Of a stretch of DNA of 64,000 nt, positions 18,420 to 27,536 are shown one piece after another; position 1 is the stretch's first letter, and each line of letters opens with the position of its first letter. The stretch is from Citrobacter youngae. GTDB lineage: Bacteria > Pseudomonadota > Gammaproteobacteria > Enterobacterales > Enterobacteriaceae. Location: NCBI RefSeq assembly GCF_003818115.1, contig NZ_RPOI01000018.1, forward strand, positions 1 to 64,000. The letters are read 5' to 3'. Made by a program: the position numbers and the translations under genes. The notes under the pieces are model-generated. The model was not told the DNA's origin. It did not search any database and saw only the letters and a list, made by a program, of their open reading frames with translations.

Positions 18420-19705
18420 AGTGCGGTTGCTCCCTTGATGCCGTCTTTCAGTAGGTTCATCAGCCCAATCTGCTTCGCGTGGGATAAAATGGTCTTGCGA
18501 ATTGGCTGGTTTGGGCTGCCATCAACGGTGAACATATCGCTCATGATATCGGCCACCATGCGCGGGTATTGGGTAAACAAACGGGGGTTTTCCATTAGCG
18601 CGGGGATCTTACGGAAATGCTGTAAATCACGCATCACACAACCCTGTGCAAGGGCGCGTTTGTAGTCCATCAGGCTGTTGGCGGAGAAATCCTGACGTTC
18701 TTTCGCTGCAATGGCGGTTTTGGCCGCAGCCTCTGCTGAAGCAATCGCCAAATCCATGCCACGCACGGTGTAACCCAGGTTCAGACAAAAACCGGCGGCG
18801 TCGCCGACTATCATCACACCGTCATCAACCAGCTTCGGTACCATCGCCAGGCCGCCTTCCGGCACCATGTGTGCGGAATACTCCAGCAATTCACCGCCGG
18901 CGATCAGTGGGCGAATAGTAGGGTGCTGTTTAAAATCTTCCAACATTTGCGGAATGCTTTTTGTCGCATGCCCGATATTGCCCAGACCACATACCAGTCC
19001 CAGAGAGACGGAGTCTTTGTTGGTATACAGGAAACCTCCGCCCATCAGGCCATTAGATGGCGAACCGGCAAACAACCAGGCGGCACCTTCATTTCCTGAC
19101 AGATTAAAACGATCTGCAATGACTGCTGGCGGCAGGCCGATCAGTTCTTTTACGCCAACGGCATAATGATGTGCCGAAGAAGGCGGTACCATTCCCAGTG
19201 AACGTCCCAGCATGGAATTGACGCCATCAGCAAGGATAACGATATTGGCTTCCAGGATATCGTCACCCGCCTGCACGCCAGTGACTTTGTTGCCTTCCCG
19301 GATCAGGGAATCGACGCGAACGCCCGGAATAAACTGAGCCCCGGCCTGTTCGGCTTTTTCCATCAACCAGGGATCGAGCCTGTTGCGCAATACAGTATAT
19401 GAGTCCTGCGCTGGGGTATTGTCTTTTTCACGGTGGAAATCGAGAGTGACAGCACTTTCTTCCGTCAGGAAAGAGATTTTTTCGCGGGTCACTTTCCGTT
19501 CGACAGGGGCTTCCTCTGCAAAGCCGGGCATAATGTGCTTCAGGCTATGCGTGTAGAGTCGTCCTCCGGTCATGTTTTTGCTGCCGGCACTGTTTCCGCG
19601 CTCAATAACCAGCACGTCCAGCCCGGCCTGGGCCATCACGTAACCTGCTACCGCACCCGCCACGCCAGCACCGACCACAATGGCATCAAATTTTTCATCT
19701 GACAT
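18416..19705 (-). CDS. ydiS: FixC-like flavoprotein (ETF:quinone oxidoreductase type) YdiS
   Basis: FAD-dependent oxidoreductase of the FixC/CaiU/ETF-QO family, which moves electrons between an electron-transfer flavoprotein and a quinone or ferredoxin. The N-terminal FAD-binding motif is DAIVVGAGVAGAVAGYVMAQAGLDVLVIERG; VMIVGDAAGFCLNLGYTVRGMDLAIASAEAA is the second FAD contact. The length is 429 residues. It lies between the ETF genes (ydiQR) and ydiT with short spacing, so one electron-transfer unit is likely. Confidence 0.93.
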   Translation of the reverse strand: MSDEKFDAIVVGAGVAGAVAGYVMAQAGLDVLVIERGNSAGSKNMTGGRLYTHSLKHIMPGFAEEAPVERKVTREKISFLTEESAVTLDFHREKDNTPAQDSYTVLRNRLDPWLMEKAEQAGAQFIPGVRVDSLIREGNKVTGVQAGDDILEANIVILADGVNSMLGRSLGMVPPSSAHHYAVGVKELIGLPPAVIADRFNLSGNEGAAWLFAGSPSNGLMGGGFLYTNKDSVSLGLVCGLGNIGHATKSIPQMLEDFKQHPTIRPLIAGGELLEYSAHMVPEGGLAMVPKLVDDGVMIVGDAAGFCLNLGYTVRGMDLAIASAEAAAKTAIAAKERQDFSANSLMDYKRALAQGCVMRDLQHFRKIPALMENPRLFTQYPRMVADIMSDMFTVDGSPNQPIRKTILSHAKQIGLMNLLKDGIKGATAL

Positions 19706-19762
19706 GTTCTTTGCTCCTTTCCCGCTGCGAATGCAGCGGGATATGTGCGTTAAATGTGGCCG

Positions 19763-20698
19763 TTAGCGACTGAGCTGTTCGATAAGGGCCGGGACGACTT
19801 TGTAAATGTCACCAACCAGACCGTAATCGGCGTAGTTGAAGATCGGGGCTTTTTTATCTTTATTGATGGCGACTATGATCTTCGCGCCGTTCCCGCCGAC
19901 CATATGTTGAATTTGCCCTGAAATGCCCAACGTCAGGTACAGATCTGATTTCAACAGCACGCCGGAAACGCCAATATAGCGCTCGCGCTCCATCCAGTTT
20001 TCACCTTCGGCAATAGGGCGTGAACAACCCACTTCGGCACCCAGAACGGCGGCAAGATTGCGTACCATCTGCAGGTCGCTCTCGGCCACCAGGCCACGAC
20101 CGACGCCAACCACGCGTTTGGCTTTGCTGAGATCGACACTGCTGAGAGATTTGGCGCGACGTTCCTGGCAAACAATCTCATGAAGTGGCGTGATATAAGG
20201 TGCTGAGATGACAGGGCAAGTGTGCGCAGGATTGGTTTCTGCTGGTTCAAACATACCAGGGGCAAGCGTGATAATCGCCAGCGCGCTATTCAGTTTTTCT
20301 TTACCGAATGCCAGACCGCCATACATACGGTGTTCTGCAAACAGCGCACCTGCATCGAGAGTGACCGATGTGGCGTCGTTTACCATCGCCGCATTGAGTT
20401 GCATGCTTAACCGCGCGCCCAGTGATTTTGTGCGTTTAGACGCAGGCATCAGCAACAGGCCGGTGTGCGTTTGCAGTAAGGCTGAGACAGTCTCGGCGTA
20501 GTTTTCAACACGCTGCAGTTCACTGGCGTGTTCGAGCACGATGATGTCATCGGCACCCAGCGCTTTCACCTGATCGGCCTGTTCGTTGCCCTGCACAATA
20601 AGGTGTACCTGCTCGCCCCACTGGCGGGCGGCGGTCATTAATTCCGCATAGCGTTCTACGTTATCGCTAAACACCCATACGTTGGCTAATTTACTCAT
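19763..20698 (-). CDS. ydiR: Electron-transfer flavoprotein alpha subunit YdiR
   Basis: FixB/ETF-alpha family protein of 311 residues; with YdiQ it would form a heterodimeric FAD-binding electron carrier for an acyl-CoA dehydrogenase. The C-terminal FAD-binding block shows VGVGRGLV, GVSGVLLKSDLYLTLGISGQIQHMVG and NYADYGLVGDIYKVVPALIEQL, which are diagnostic for ETF-alpha. It lies 21 bp downstream of ydiQ. Confidence 0.94.
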   Translation of the reverse strand: MSKLANVWVFSDNVERYAELMTAARQWGEQVHLIVQGNEQADQVKALGADDIIVLEHASELQRVENYAETVSALLQTHTGLLLMPASKRTKSLGARLSMQLNAAMVNDATSVTLDAGALFAEHRMYGGLAFGKEKLNSALAIITLAPGMFEPAETNPAHTCPVISAPYITPLHEIVCQERRAKSLSSVDLSKAKRVVGVGRGLVAESDLQMVRNLAAVLGAEVGCSRPIAEGENWMERERYIGVSGVLLKSDLYLTLGISGQIQHMVGGNGAKIIVAINKDKKAPIFNYADYGLVGDIYKVVPALIEQLSR

Positions 20699-20719
20699 GA
20701 TGATTGTTCTCCGTTGGGC

Positions 20720-21484
20720 TTAGTTCAGGGCTTTTTTCAGATGTTCGGCCAGTTCGGCAATGGCTTCTGCTGAGTCATTTTCCAGAATGATGTGCTTACG
20801 TTCTGTCTGCGGTGGAACGCTAAGGCTGACTAATTCCGCCAGCGGTGACGCTGGCGTCCAGCCAATATCGCTGGCCTGCCAGGGGGTGACGGGTTTTTTG
20901 CCGGCACCAAGAATAGCTTTCATTGCCGGAATCCGCGGTGTATTGATATCCGAGGTCACGCAAATTACTGCCGGGAGCGGCAGGTCAATGACTTCGACTT
21001 CATCTTCAAGGGTTCGCTCAACCAGAATGCGGTCGCCGTTACGTTGGATGTTGCTTACCGCGTTAACCACAGGAAGCTGCAGGAGCTCACCTACCAGTAA
21101 ACCGACCTGTTGTGCGTAGACATCGCCGGACCCTTCCCCGAACAGCATCAGATCGAATTTAATGTTTTTAGCCGCATAAGCCAGCGCCTGGGCGGTATCG
21201 CGCGGCAGCGCATGCTCCAGCTGAGGGTCCTGCACCATAAACAGGCTATCCGGACCGCGGGACAGCACGTCTTTACGTACTTTAGAGTTTTGCAACAAGG
21301 AGCCGCCCACGGTTAAGGCGACAATCTCATCGCCTTCGGCGGTAAGTTGTGTGGCGGCTTCAATCGCATTCAGATCAAATTGACTGATTTTGGCATCGGC
21401 CCGATCAAAGTTAAGCGAGCGCTCTGGGGTAATAACAATGTCCTGTTCTTCAGGCACCAACTTAAAGCAGGTTATTATTTTCAT
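20720..21484 (-). CDS. ydiQ: Electron-transfer flavoprotein beta subunit YdiQ
   Basis: FixA/ETF-beta family protein of 254 residues and the first gene of the ydiQRST-fadK series. The N-terminus MKIITCFKLVPEEQDI, the core SQFDLNAIEAATQL, and LMLFGEGSGDVYAQQVGLLVGELLQLPVVN follow the family pattern. The partner acyl-CoA dehydrogenase is probably YdiO, encoded across ydiP. It is divergent from the AraC-type regulator gene ydiP, which may control it. Confidence 0.94.
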   Translation of the reverse strand: MKIITCFKLVPEEQDIVITPERSLNFDRADAKISQFDLNAIEAATQLTAEGDEIVALTVGGSLLQNSKVRKDVLSRGPDSLFMVQDPQLEHALPRDTAQALAYAAKNIKFDLMLFGEGSGDVYAQQVGLLVGELLQLPVVNAVSNIQRNGDRILVERTLEDEVEVIDLPLPAVICVTSDINTPRIPAMKAILGAGKKPVTPWQASDIGWTPASPLAELVSLSVPPQTERKHIILENDSAEAIAELAEHLKKALN

Positions 21485-21993
21485 GGCATCTCCAGTGAGT
21501 CACGTTCGGATGATGACGAAGTGCGTCATTATCGGCAGTAGGGAAAATTTGACTGAAAATAGTGTGCGGCAGAGTGGGGCCTGTTTTCGACGGGGCAATC
21601 TGTTTTCATTCCCAACAATCTTGCAGAAAAATGTGCAACGGCGATGCGGAGTTTCTAAGCGAGGAGTAAAAGTTGTGTACGCAAGGTTACACCGTGAAAA
21701 CAGTAAACGAGGGTGTAATTGAGAAATGCATCCTATTTTTAAGCGATATCTGCCCGCATTTGTTTCTGATATGTAAATCGTTAATGTTGAATTAATAACA
21801 TTTATTCTTTTCAATTAGTATAAAACGTAAATAACGCACGCTAACAGTGTTCCTGGACAAGAAGTGTCATCTTGCAGACGGCGCAAATAATTTTGTTTCG
21901 CTTGGATAGAATATCGTTGTATAACGTGGTTAATCGTTATCATTTAACACTATTAATTTTCCGCACATTTACCATCTAAAGGTGGAGGCTGTC
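21485..21993. promoter_or_regulatory. 509-bp divergent ydiQ-ydiP control region
   Basis: No gene is supported here. The stretch is A+T-rich toward ydiP. It contains an inverted repeat ATGACG-aagtg-CGTCAT at 21513-21529, about 30-45 bp upstream of the ydiQ ATG on its coding strand, a plausible operator. A further imperfect repeat (GTGTACGCAAGGTTACAC, about 21675-21692) resembles a CRP site, but its half-site spacing is wrong. Promoters for both divergent genes must lie here. Confidence 0.5.
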
Positions 21994-22884
21994 ATGTATC
22001 AACGATGTTTTGATAATGCCATGGAAACCCTTTTTGAGCAGGGGAAGACCCCCAGATTTTCGCGATTCGTCATCAGTGATGATCCTAACTGGGAGTCGGG
22101 CCACCATGTGCATGACAATGAAACCGAACTTATCTATGTCAAAAAAGGTGTCGCGCGCTTAATTATTGATTCTTCACTGTATGTCGCTCACGCCGGGGAT
22201 ATTGTGGTGATAGAACAAGGACGGTTACATGCTGTCGCCTCGGATAGCAACGCACCTGCCACAACCTACACCTGTGCACTGTACGGTTTTCGCTTCAATG
22301 GTTGGCAGGATAACCAGCTGTTGCAGTTACACTCGTGTCCGGTCATCAGTGTCGGCCAGGGAAAGGAGGTTATTAAGAGTATTTTTAATGAACTGAGTAT
22401 TATGATACCGCAGTGTAAAAATAATCTGTCATCCTCTGCTTATGATGCCTTTGCCTACGCATTAACCGTCTTGTATTACGAAAACTTTAAAAATGCTTAT
22501 CGTTCGGAGCAGGGGTATATTAAAAAAGACGTGTTAATTAAAGATGTTCTGGTGTATTTGAATAACAACTTTCGCGAAAAAATCACACTCGAGCAGTTGT
22601 CGAAAAAATTTCGCGCCAGTGTGAGTTATATTTGTCACGAATTCACTAAAGAGTATCGTATTTCGCCGATTAATTATGTTATTCAGCGACGGATGACGGA
22701 GGCAAAATTTTCGCTGACGAATACGGAAGCGTCGTTAGCGGAAATCTCGTGGCGGGTGGGGTATGAAAATGTTGATCACTTTGCCAAACTCTTCCAGCGA
22801 CACGTAGGCTGTACTCCCAGCGATTATCGTAAGCAGTTTAAAAATAATCTGACTGAGCAGGAATGCCTGCAGCCGGAAATCTGA
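21994..22884 (+). CDS. ydiP: AraC-family regulator YdiP
   Basis: Transcription regulator with an N-terminal cupin-like sensor (about residues 20-120: GHHVHDNETELIYVKKGVARL, HAGDIVVIEQGRLHAV) and a C-terminal pair of helix-turn-helix motifs (ITLEQLSKKFRASVSYICHEF and SLAEISWRVGYENVDHFAKLF, then HVGCTPSDYRKQF). I chose the ATG at 21994 because AAAGGTGGAGG lies about 5-8 nt before it; a GTG at 21982 in the same frame would sit inside that site. The position between two acyl-CoA gene groups suggests local control. Confidence 0.92.
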   Translation: MYQRCFDNAMETLFEQGKTPRFSRFVISDDPNWESGHHVHDNETELIYVKKGVARLIIDSSLYVAHAGDIVVIEQGRLHAVASDSNAPATTYTCALYGFRFNGWQDNQLLQLHSCPVISVGQGKEVIKSIFNELSIMIPQCKNNLSSSAYDAFAYALTVLYYENFKNAYRSEQGYIKKDVLIKDVLVYLNNNFREKITLEQLSKKFRASVSYICHEFTKEYRISPINYVIQRRMTEAKFSLTNTEASLAEISWRVGYENVDHFAKLFQRHVGCTPSDYRKQFKNNLTEQECLQPEI

Positions 22885-22898
22885 TTTTCTGGCGTAAG

Positions 22899-22926
22899 TC
22901 CGGATAGCGTTTATCCGCTATCCGGA
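22899..22926. terminator. Hairpin between convergent ydiP and ydiO
   Basis: TCCGGATAGCG (22899-22909) pairs perfectly with CGCTATCCGGA (22916-22926) over a 6-nt loop. It lies 14 bp after ydiP and 12 bp beyond the ydiO stop. No T-run follows on either side. It resembles a REP-derived hairpin and could act for both genes. Confidence 0.6.
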
Positions 22927-22938
22927 TGATAGTACGGC

Positions 22939-24090
22939 TTACTTGTTTTGATAATCTTTCAGGATCTGACGTCCGGCGACGTAGATCATGATTTCATCGG
23001 TGCCACCGCCAATGCGTTCGCAGCGTACATCACGCCAGAACCGGGATACCCGGGCTTCATCGGTATAACCCAGACCACCCATTATCTGAATCGCGTCGTC
23101 GATAACTTCCATTGCTGTGCGCGCGCAGTACAGTTTTGCCAGCGCCGCGCTGGTACGCAGTGATTGTTCCTGATCGGCCTGCCAGGCGACTTTCAATACC
23201 ATATTGCGCATGTTTTCGATTTTAACCGCCATCAGCGCCAGTTTTTCCTGGATCATCTGGTTGTGGCCAATCGGTTTACCAAAGGCGATACGCTGGTTGG
23301 CGTAACGTGCGGCATCCTCGAAAGCGCATTCGGCAAAGCCGGTGCTGCGTGCTGCGTTGATCAGTCTCTCCATTTCGAAGTTGTACATCACGTTGAGGAA
23401 GCCCATACCCTCTTCGCCGACCATATCACTTTCGTCAACTTCAACGTCATCAAGATAGACTTCGCAGGTACTTAACATGTGCCAGCCGATTTTGTGCAGC
23501 GGATTAACTTTGATGCCGGGTTTCTTCGCATCCACCCACCACAGGGTAAAGGCTTTCTTCGGATCTTTCGGCTCAGGATCGCGAGCCAGAACCAGCATAT
23601 ACGGGTACTCTTTGGCACCGGTAATAAAGGTTTTTTGCCCGTTAAGGTACACCTTGCCGTTTTTGCGGGTGTAGCTGGTGGTGGCGCTGTTGTTATCTGA
23701 GCCAGCTCCCGGTTCGGTTAACGCCAGCGCATAGGCCGGATCGCCCGTTTCCATGGTGCTTTCAGCGGTTTTACGTAGCTGCTCCGCGGAGCCAAAACGG
23801 CGCATACTGTGGATACACTGGCCGTTAGTGATCAGAAAGGCAGGCGCACCGCATTTTGAGACTTCCATCAGCGCCAGCATTTGCGTGACGTAATCTGCCG
23901 GAATGCCACCGAACTCTTCCGGCACGCCCAGCATCGAAATACCGTTATCCGCAAGCGCGCGCATAAATTCTTTAGGGTAGGTGGAGGTCTGATCGCAGGT
24001 GCGGAAATATTCTTCCGGGAAATTACTGGTGATCAGTTCCCGAATGCTGGCAAGCAGCAGCTCTTGTTCTTCAGTTAATGAAAAGTCCAT
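22939..24090 (-). CDS. ydiO: Acyl-CoA dehydrogenase YdiO
   Basis: FAD-dependent acyl-CoA dehydrogenase of 383 residues, probably the electron donor or acceptor of the YdiQR flavoprotein. Motifs include YALALTEPGAGSDNNSATT (substrate and FAD contacts), GQKTFITGAKEYPY, and the C-terminal QIMGGLGYTDEARVSRFWRDVRCERIGGGTDEIMIYVAGRQIL, where the family's catalytic glutamate may fall in GGTDEI. The ATG at 24090 matches the family's start MDFSLTEEQELLL; 18 upstream codons are rejected. It lies 13 bp from ydiF. Confidence 0.94.
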   Translation of the reverse strand: MDFSLTEEQELLLASIRELITSNFPEEYFRTCDQTSTYPKEFMRALADNGISMLGVPEEFGGIPADYVTQMLALMEVSKCGAPAFLITNGQCIHSMRRFGSAEQLRKTAESTMETGDPAYALALTEPGAGSDNNSATTSYTRKNGKVYLNGQKTFITGAKEYPYMLVLARDPEPKDPKKAFTLWWVDAKKPGIKVNPLHKIGWHMLSTCEVYLDDVEVDESDMVGEEGMGFLNVMYNFEMERLINAARSTGFAECAFEDAARYANQRIAFGKPIGHNQMIQEKLALMAVKIENMRNMVLKVAWQADQEQSLRTSAALAKLYCARTAMEVIDDAIQIMGGLGYTDEARVSRFWRDVRCERIGGGTDEIMIYVAGRQILKDYQNK

Positions 24091-24103
24091 CAGGGTACTC
24101 CTT

Positions 24104-25699
24104 TTAATTGGCGGCGTCGGGCAAAACAAAACCCATCGTGGCATCGATAAATAATCTTTCGTCCATCAGTTTCAGGTCTGGAGAAATAACGGGGGTGAAT
24201 TCCATTTTGTCCAGAATGTCTTCTTGTAAAGAAACACCTGGGGCAATTTCCACTAAATGGAGGCCATCTTCTTTTAACGTAAATACGGCGCGTTCGGTGA
24301 TGTAACGCACATCCAGTCCACGTTCGAGGGCAATTTTTCCACTGAAGGTGATTTCAGGTAATTCGCTAACGAATTTCTTCACCCGACCTTCCTGCACGAT
24401 ATTCAATTTGCCGTCGGCAACATCTGTTTTCAGACTTCCGGCTGTCAGGGTGCCGCAGAAAATAATTTTCTTCGAGGTGGCGCTGATATCAATAAAACCG
24501 CCAGTGCCCATGATCTTGCCATTGAATTTATGCACACCGACGTTGCCGTGCTGATCGACTTCGGCGAAACTTAAATAGCACACATCCAGACCGCCACCGT
24601 GGTAGAAGTCAAACTGGGAGGTCATATCCAGAATAGCGCGGGTATTGACGTTGGCCCCAAAAGCGATGCCCTGCGAGGTAATACCGCCGATTGGCCCGGT
24701 TTCAACCGTCAGTATGAAGTCATCGGCGCAGCCTTCTTCACGCGCAACGAGACCAATACCATCGGCAATTCCTACGCCAACGTTACCCACTGCACCTTTG
24801 CGCATTTCGAACAGCGCACGTCTGGCCACCAGTTTACGTTGGTTAAGCGGCAGGGCAGTTTGCAGGCTGTCATCAAGGATGAAATCGCCTGAAATAAAAC
24901 GGTTAACCGGCGCTCCGCCATACAACTGAGTCTGTTCTGGATCGATAACGACGATATCCACCAGATAGCCAGGGATCCGCACGGCTTTAGGGTGCAGTGT
25001 GGCTTTCTTCACCATTTTTTGTACCTGCATCATGACGATGCCGCCGTTGTTATGCACGGCCTGCGCGATGACCAGCGCATCGAGATACATCACTTCATCT
25101 TCAAAGGTGGCGTAGCCTTCGCTATCACAGGTGGTGGCGCGAATAAAGGCGATATTCGGCGCAATGGCTTTGTAGTAGAGATACTCTTTGTTATCAATTT
25201 CTACCAGTTTGATCAGATCTTCGGTGGTCACTTCATTGAGTTTGCCACCTTGTTGGCGGGGATCGACAAACGTGCCAATGCCGATATCACTCAAAATACC
25301 TGGCTGATGGGCCGCAGAGGCACGCAGGGTTTGAGTTAATACGCCTTGTGGATAGTTGTAGGCGGCTATTTTATTTTGTTCCGCGAGGTCGGATATCCGT
25401 GGGGATTGTCCCCAGTGACCGCACAACGCCCATTTAACTAAACCTTCCTGTGCCAGTGGACTAATACCCCGGTCTGCACGGTCGCCCAGTCCTGTCGGGC
25501 TAATTAGCGACAAATTACGTGGGGATTGGCTATTTTTATATTTCTCGGCTAGTGCATTAATTAATGTTGTGGCTTCAAGTATCCCACCGCCAGCGCCTAA
25601 TACGCAGAGTGTGGCTTCATCCGGAATATAATCAATTGCGTCAGCTGCAGATAATACCGGTACCCGACCATTTAAGCGTGTTGGTCTTGAAAGTTTCAT
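24104..25699 (-). CDS. ydiF: Acetate/propionate CoA-transferase YdiF
   Basis: Family I CoA-transferase in which the alpha and beta domains are fused (531 residues), moving CoA between short-chain acyl-CoAs and free acids such as acetate. The N-terminal half has VLGAGGGILEATTLI and GLGDRADRGISPLAQEG. The C-terminal half has GIADGIGLVAREEGCADDFILTVETGPIGGI, with the catalytic glutamate in VETG. It is spaced 13 bp from ydiO, so they likely share a transcript. The true acid substrate here is unknown. Confidence 0.94.
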   Translation of the reverse strand: MKLSRPTRLNGRVPVLSAADAIDYIPDEATLCVLGAGGGILEATTLINALAEKYKNSQSPRNLSLISPTGLGDRADRGISPLAQEGLVKWALCGHWGQSPRISDLAEQNKIAAYNYPQGVLTQTLRASAAHQPGILSDIGIGTFVDPRQQGGKLNEVTTEDLIKLVEIDNKEYLYYKAIAPNIAFIRATTCDSEGYATFEDEVMYLDALVIAQAVHNNGGIVMMQVQKMVKKATLHPKAVRIPGYLVDIVVIDPEQTQLYGGAPVNRFISGDFILDDSLQTALPLNQRKLVARRALFEMRKGAVGNVGVGIADGIGLVAREEGCADDFILTVETGPIGGITSQGIAFGANVNTRAILDMTSQFDFYHGGGLDVCYLSFAEVDQHGNVGVHKFNGKIMGTGGFIDISATSKKIIFCGTLTAGSLKTDVADGKLNIVQEGRVKKFVSELPEITFSGKIALERGLDVRYITERAVFTLKEDGLHLVEIAPGVSLQEDILDKMEFTPVISPDLKLMDERLFIDATMGFVLPDAAN

Positions 25700-25785
25700 A
25701 TAAACTCCAGGTTATATTCGTGCGAATGCCTATCGCTATATTCGATAATAGTATTTTGCGTTATTTGAAAATATTTAATCGTCTG

Positions 25786-25815
25786 CCAGATATTCGTGGT
25801 AAAACGAATATCTGG
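25786..25815. other. 11-bp perfect hairpin in the aroD-ydiF gap
   Basis: CCAGATATTCG (25786-25796) pairs without mismatch with CGAATATCTGG (25805-25815) over an 8-nt loop, inside the 156-bp gap between aroD and ydiF. CTG/CAG at the flanks extend it imperfectly. On the minus strand, where transcription from aroD would pass, no T-run follows, so it is not a typical intrinsic terminator. It could be an operator palindrome or an RNA processing or attenuation structure. Confidence 0.55.
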
Positions 25816-25855
25816 GGCAGGGCGTTATTTATTGCAATTTAAAAATATTGGGCTA

Positions 25856-26614
25856 TTAAGCCTGGTGTAATATTGTCAGAACGGTACGTAGATCGGTTAC
25901 GGAGATTTGTCCTGGGGCCGAGGCTTTTTTCACCGCACCAAACGTCGCCGCTGAGCCGAAAACTTCGCCGGACAGTCGTGAGATCACACCGGTTTTCGCC
26001 ATTGACATGGTAATAATTGGGCGGTCGGCGTAGCGTTCCTGCATTTCCAGCGTTGCGCTAAGCAATGTCAGCACATCCGCTTTGCTTTGCGGCATCAACG
26101 CGATTTTGGGAATATCTGCACCAAGTTCCTGCATTTTACGCAGTCGCTGGACAATATCATCGGCTGCTGGTGTCTTGTGAAAATCATGATTCGACATAAT
26201 AACGAAGACATTTTTTGCGTGCGCATGCTCGACGGTCGCTTTAACCAGTTCATCACCGGTGAAAAGCTCCAGGTCGATCATATCTACCAGACCGCTGTCC
26301 ACTGCTGCGCGGTTTAATGCAATATAGTTTTCGACGGACAGAGCCTGTTCACCCCCTTCTTTGGCACTACGGAAGGTGAACAGCAACGGTTTATCCGCCA
26401 TCACATCACGGATCGCACGTGCGGCTTCCAGTACTGCGTCAATGGAAGCGACATCTGCGAAATGGTCAACACGCCATTCCAGGATGTCGAAATCCGCTTC
26501 GCGATAGGCCAGTGCTTCGCTTTTTACCGTTGAGATGTCTTTACCCATCAGTGAGACAATGATCTTCGGCGCACCCTCGCCAATCACGAGGTTTCTTACG
26601 GTTACGGTTTTCAT
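25856..26614 (-). CDS. aroD: 3-dehydroquinate dehydratase type I (AroD)
   Basis: Converts 3-dehydroquinate to 3-dehydroshikimate through a Schiff base, in the shikimate pathway. The 252 residues have the catalytic histidine in [12 protein letters not shown] (His143 by family numbering) and the Schiff-base lysine in [10 protein letters not shown] (Lys170). It sits directly after ydiB, separated by 34 bp, and upstream of the CoA-linked genes. In this setting it may serve quinate/shikimate breakdown as well as biosynthesis. Confidence 0.97.
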   Translation of the reverse strand: MKTVTVRNLVIGEGAPKIIVSLMGKDISTVKSEALAYREADFDILEWRVDHFADVASIDAVLEAARAIRDVMADKPLLFTFRSAKEGGEQALSVENYIALNRAAVDSGLVDMIDLELFTGDELVKATVEHAHAKNVFVIMSNHDFHKTPAADDIVQRLRKMQELGADIPKIALMPQSKADVLTLLSATLEMQERYADRPIITMSMAKTGVISRLSGEVFGSAATFGAVKKASAPGQISVTDLRTVLTILHQA

Positions 26615-26648
26615 TGATTACCCTTTAACTATTCACAAATACTGCCCA

Positions 26649-27515
26649 TCAGGCTGCAAAACCCATAACCTGTTTGACATACTCCAGCGGGAAATCTTTC
26701 CCGGTCCAGAGCTTGAACTGCTCAGCCCCTTGCCACAACAACATGCCGTAACCATCAATCGTTTTGCAACCGGCATGTTGTGCCTGTTGCAACAACCTGG
26801 TCATATGCGGGTTATACACGCATTCGGTCACCAGCAGTTCCGGGCGAAGCAGGGAAACGTCGGTCACAATAGATTCGTTATCCAGCGGTTTCATGCCGAC
26901 TTTCGTGCCGTTGGTCAAAATATCCGCGCTGGCGAGTGCCTCGGCAAATGCCTGTCGATCGGCAAGGTCGATCACGGTGACAACGCAGTCGGTGTTTTCA
27001 TTAACACGTTTAGCGAATGCCTGCGCCTTTTCAAAGAACTCATCTTTACGGTTAAAGATCTTAATTTCTTTGATGCCTTCAATGGCTGCCTGAGCGCCAA
27101 TGGCTGTAGACGCGCCGCCCGCGCCCAACAGTACCATGGTTTTACCTTTAATATCGAAGCCGCTTTCTTTAATCGCGCGAATATGGCCGGTGCCGTCGGT
27201 GTTGTAACCACGCAGGTAGCCATCATCATTAACGATGGTGTTGATTGCGCCAACCAGTTTGGCGGCAGGTGTTAATTCATCAACATATTCACAGGCCAAC
27301 TGTTTATTGGGCATAGATACCCCGGTGCCGCGCATTTTTAACGCTTTTAAACCAGCAATTGCATTAGCAAACGTTGAGTTATCGACTTCAAATGCCATGT
27401 AGGTAAAAGGCAGACCCGCTTTTTCTAATGCTTTATTTTGCATTTCAGGGGACAGACTGTGTCTGATAGGGTAGGCCATCAGACCAATCAGTTCATATTT
27501 TGCAGTTACGTCCAT
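26649..27515 (-). CDS. ydiB: Quinate/shikimate dehydrogenase YdiB
   Basis: NAD(P)-dependent dehydrogenase that interconverts quinate with 3-dehydroquinate and shikimate with 3-dehydroshikimate. The 288-residue protein has the substrate-binding [12 protein letters not shown] and [12 protein letters not shown] (catalytic Lys) motifs, the nucleotide-binding [20 protein letters not shown], and NRKDEF, in which the acidic residue favours NAD over NADP as in YdiB rather than AroE. It lies 21 bp after ydiN. Confidence 0.95.
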   Translation of the reverse strand: MDVTAKYELIGLMAYPIRHSLSPEMQNKALEKAGLPFTYMAFEVDNSTFANAIAGLKALKMRGTGVSMPNKQLACEYVDELTPAAKLVGAINTIVNDDGYLRGYNTDGTGHIRAIKESGFDIKGKTMVLLGAGGASTAIGAQAAIEGIKEIKIFNRKDEFFEKAQAFAKRVNENTDCVVTVIDLADRQAFAEALASADILTNGTKVGMKPLDNESIVTDVSLLRPELLVTECVYNPHMTRLLQQAQHAGCKTIDGYGMLLWQGAEQFKLWTGKDFPLEYVKQVMGFAA

Positions 27516-27536
27516 TTGATACTCCTTCTAAACAAT

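Noticed and set aside
21675-21692. CRP-like site upstream of ydiQ
   Set aside because: GTGT and ACAC half-sites are present but the spacing and inner bases do not fit TGTGA-N6-TCACA.
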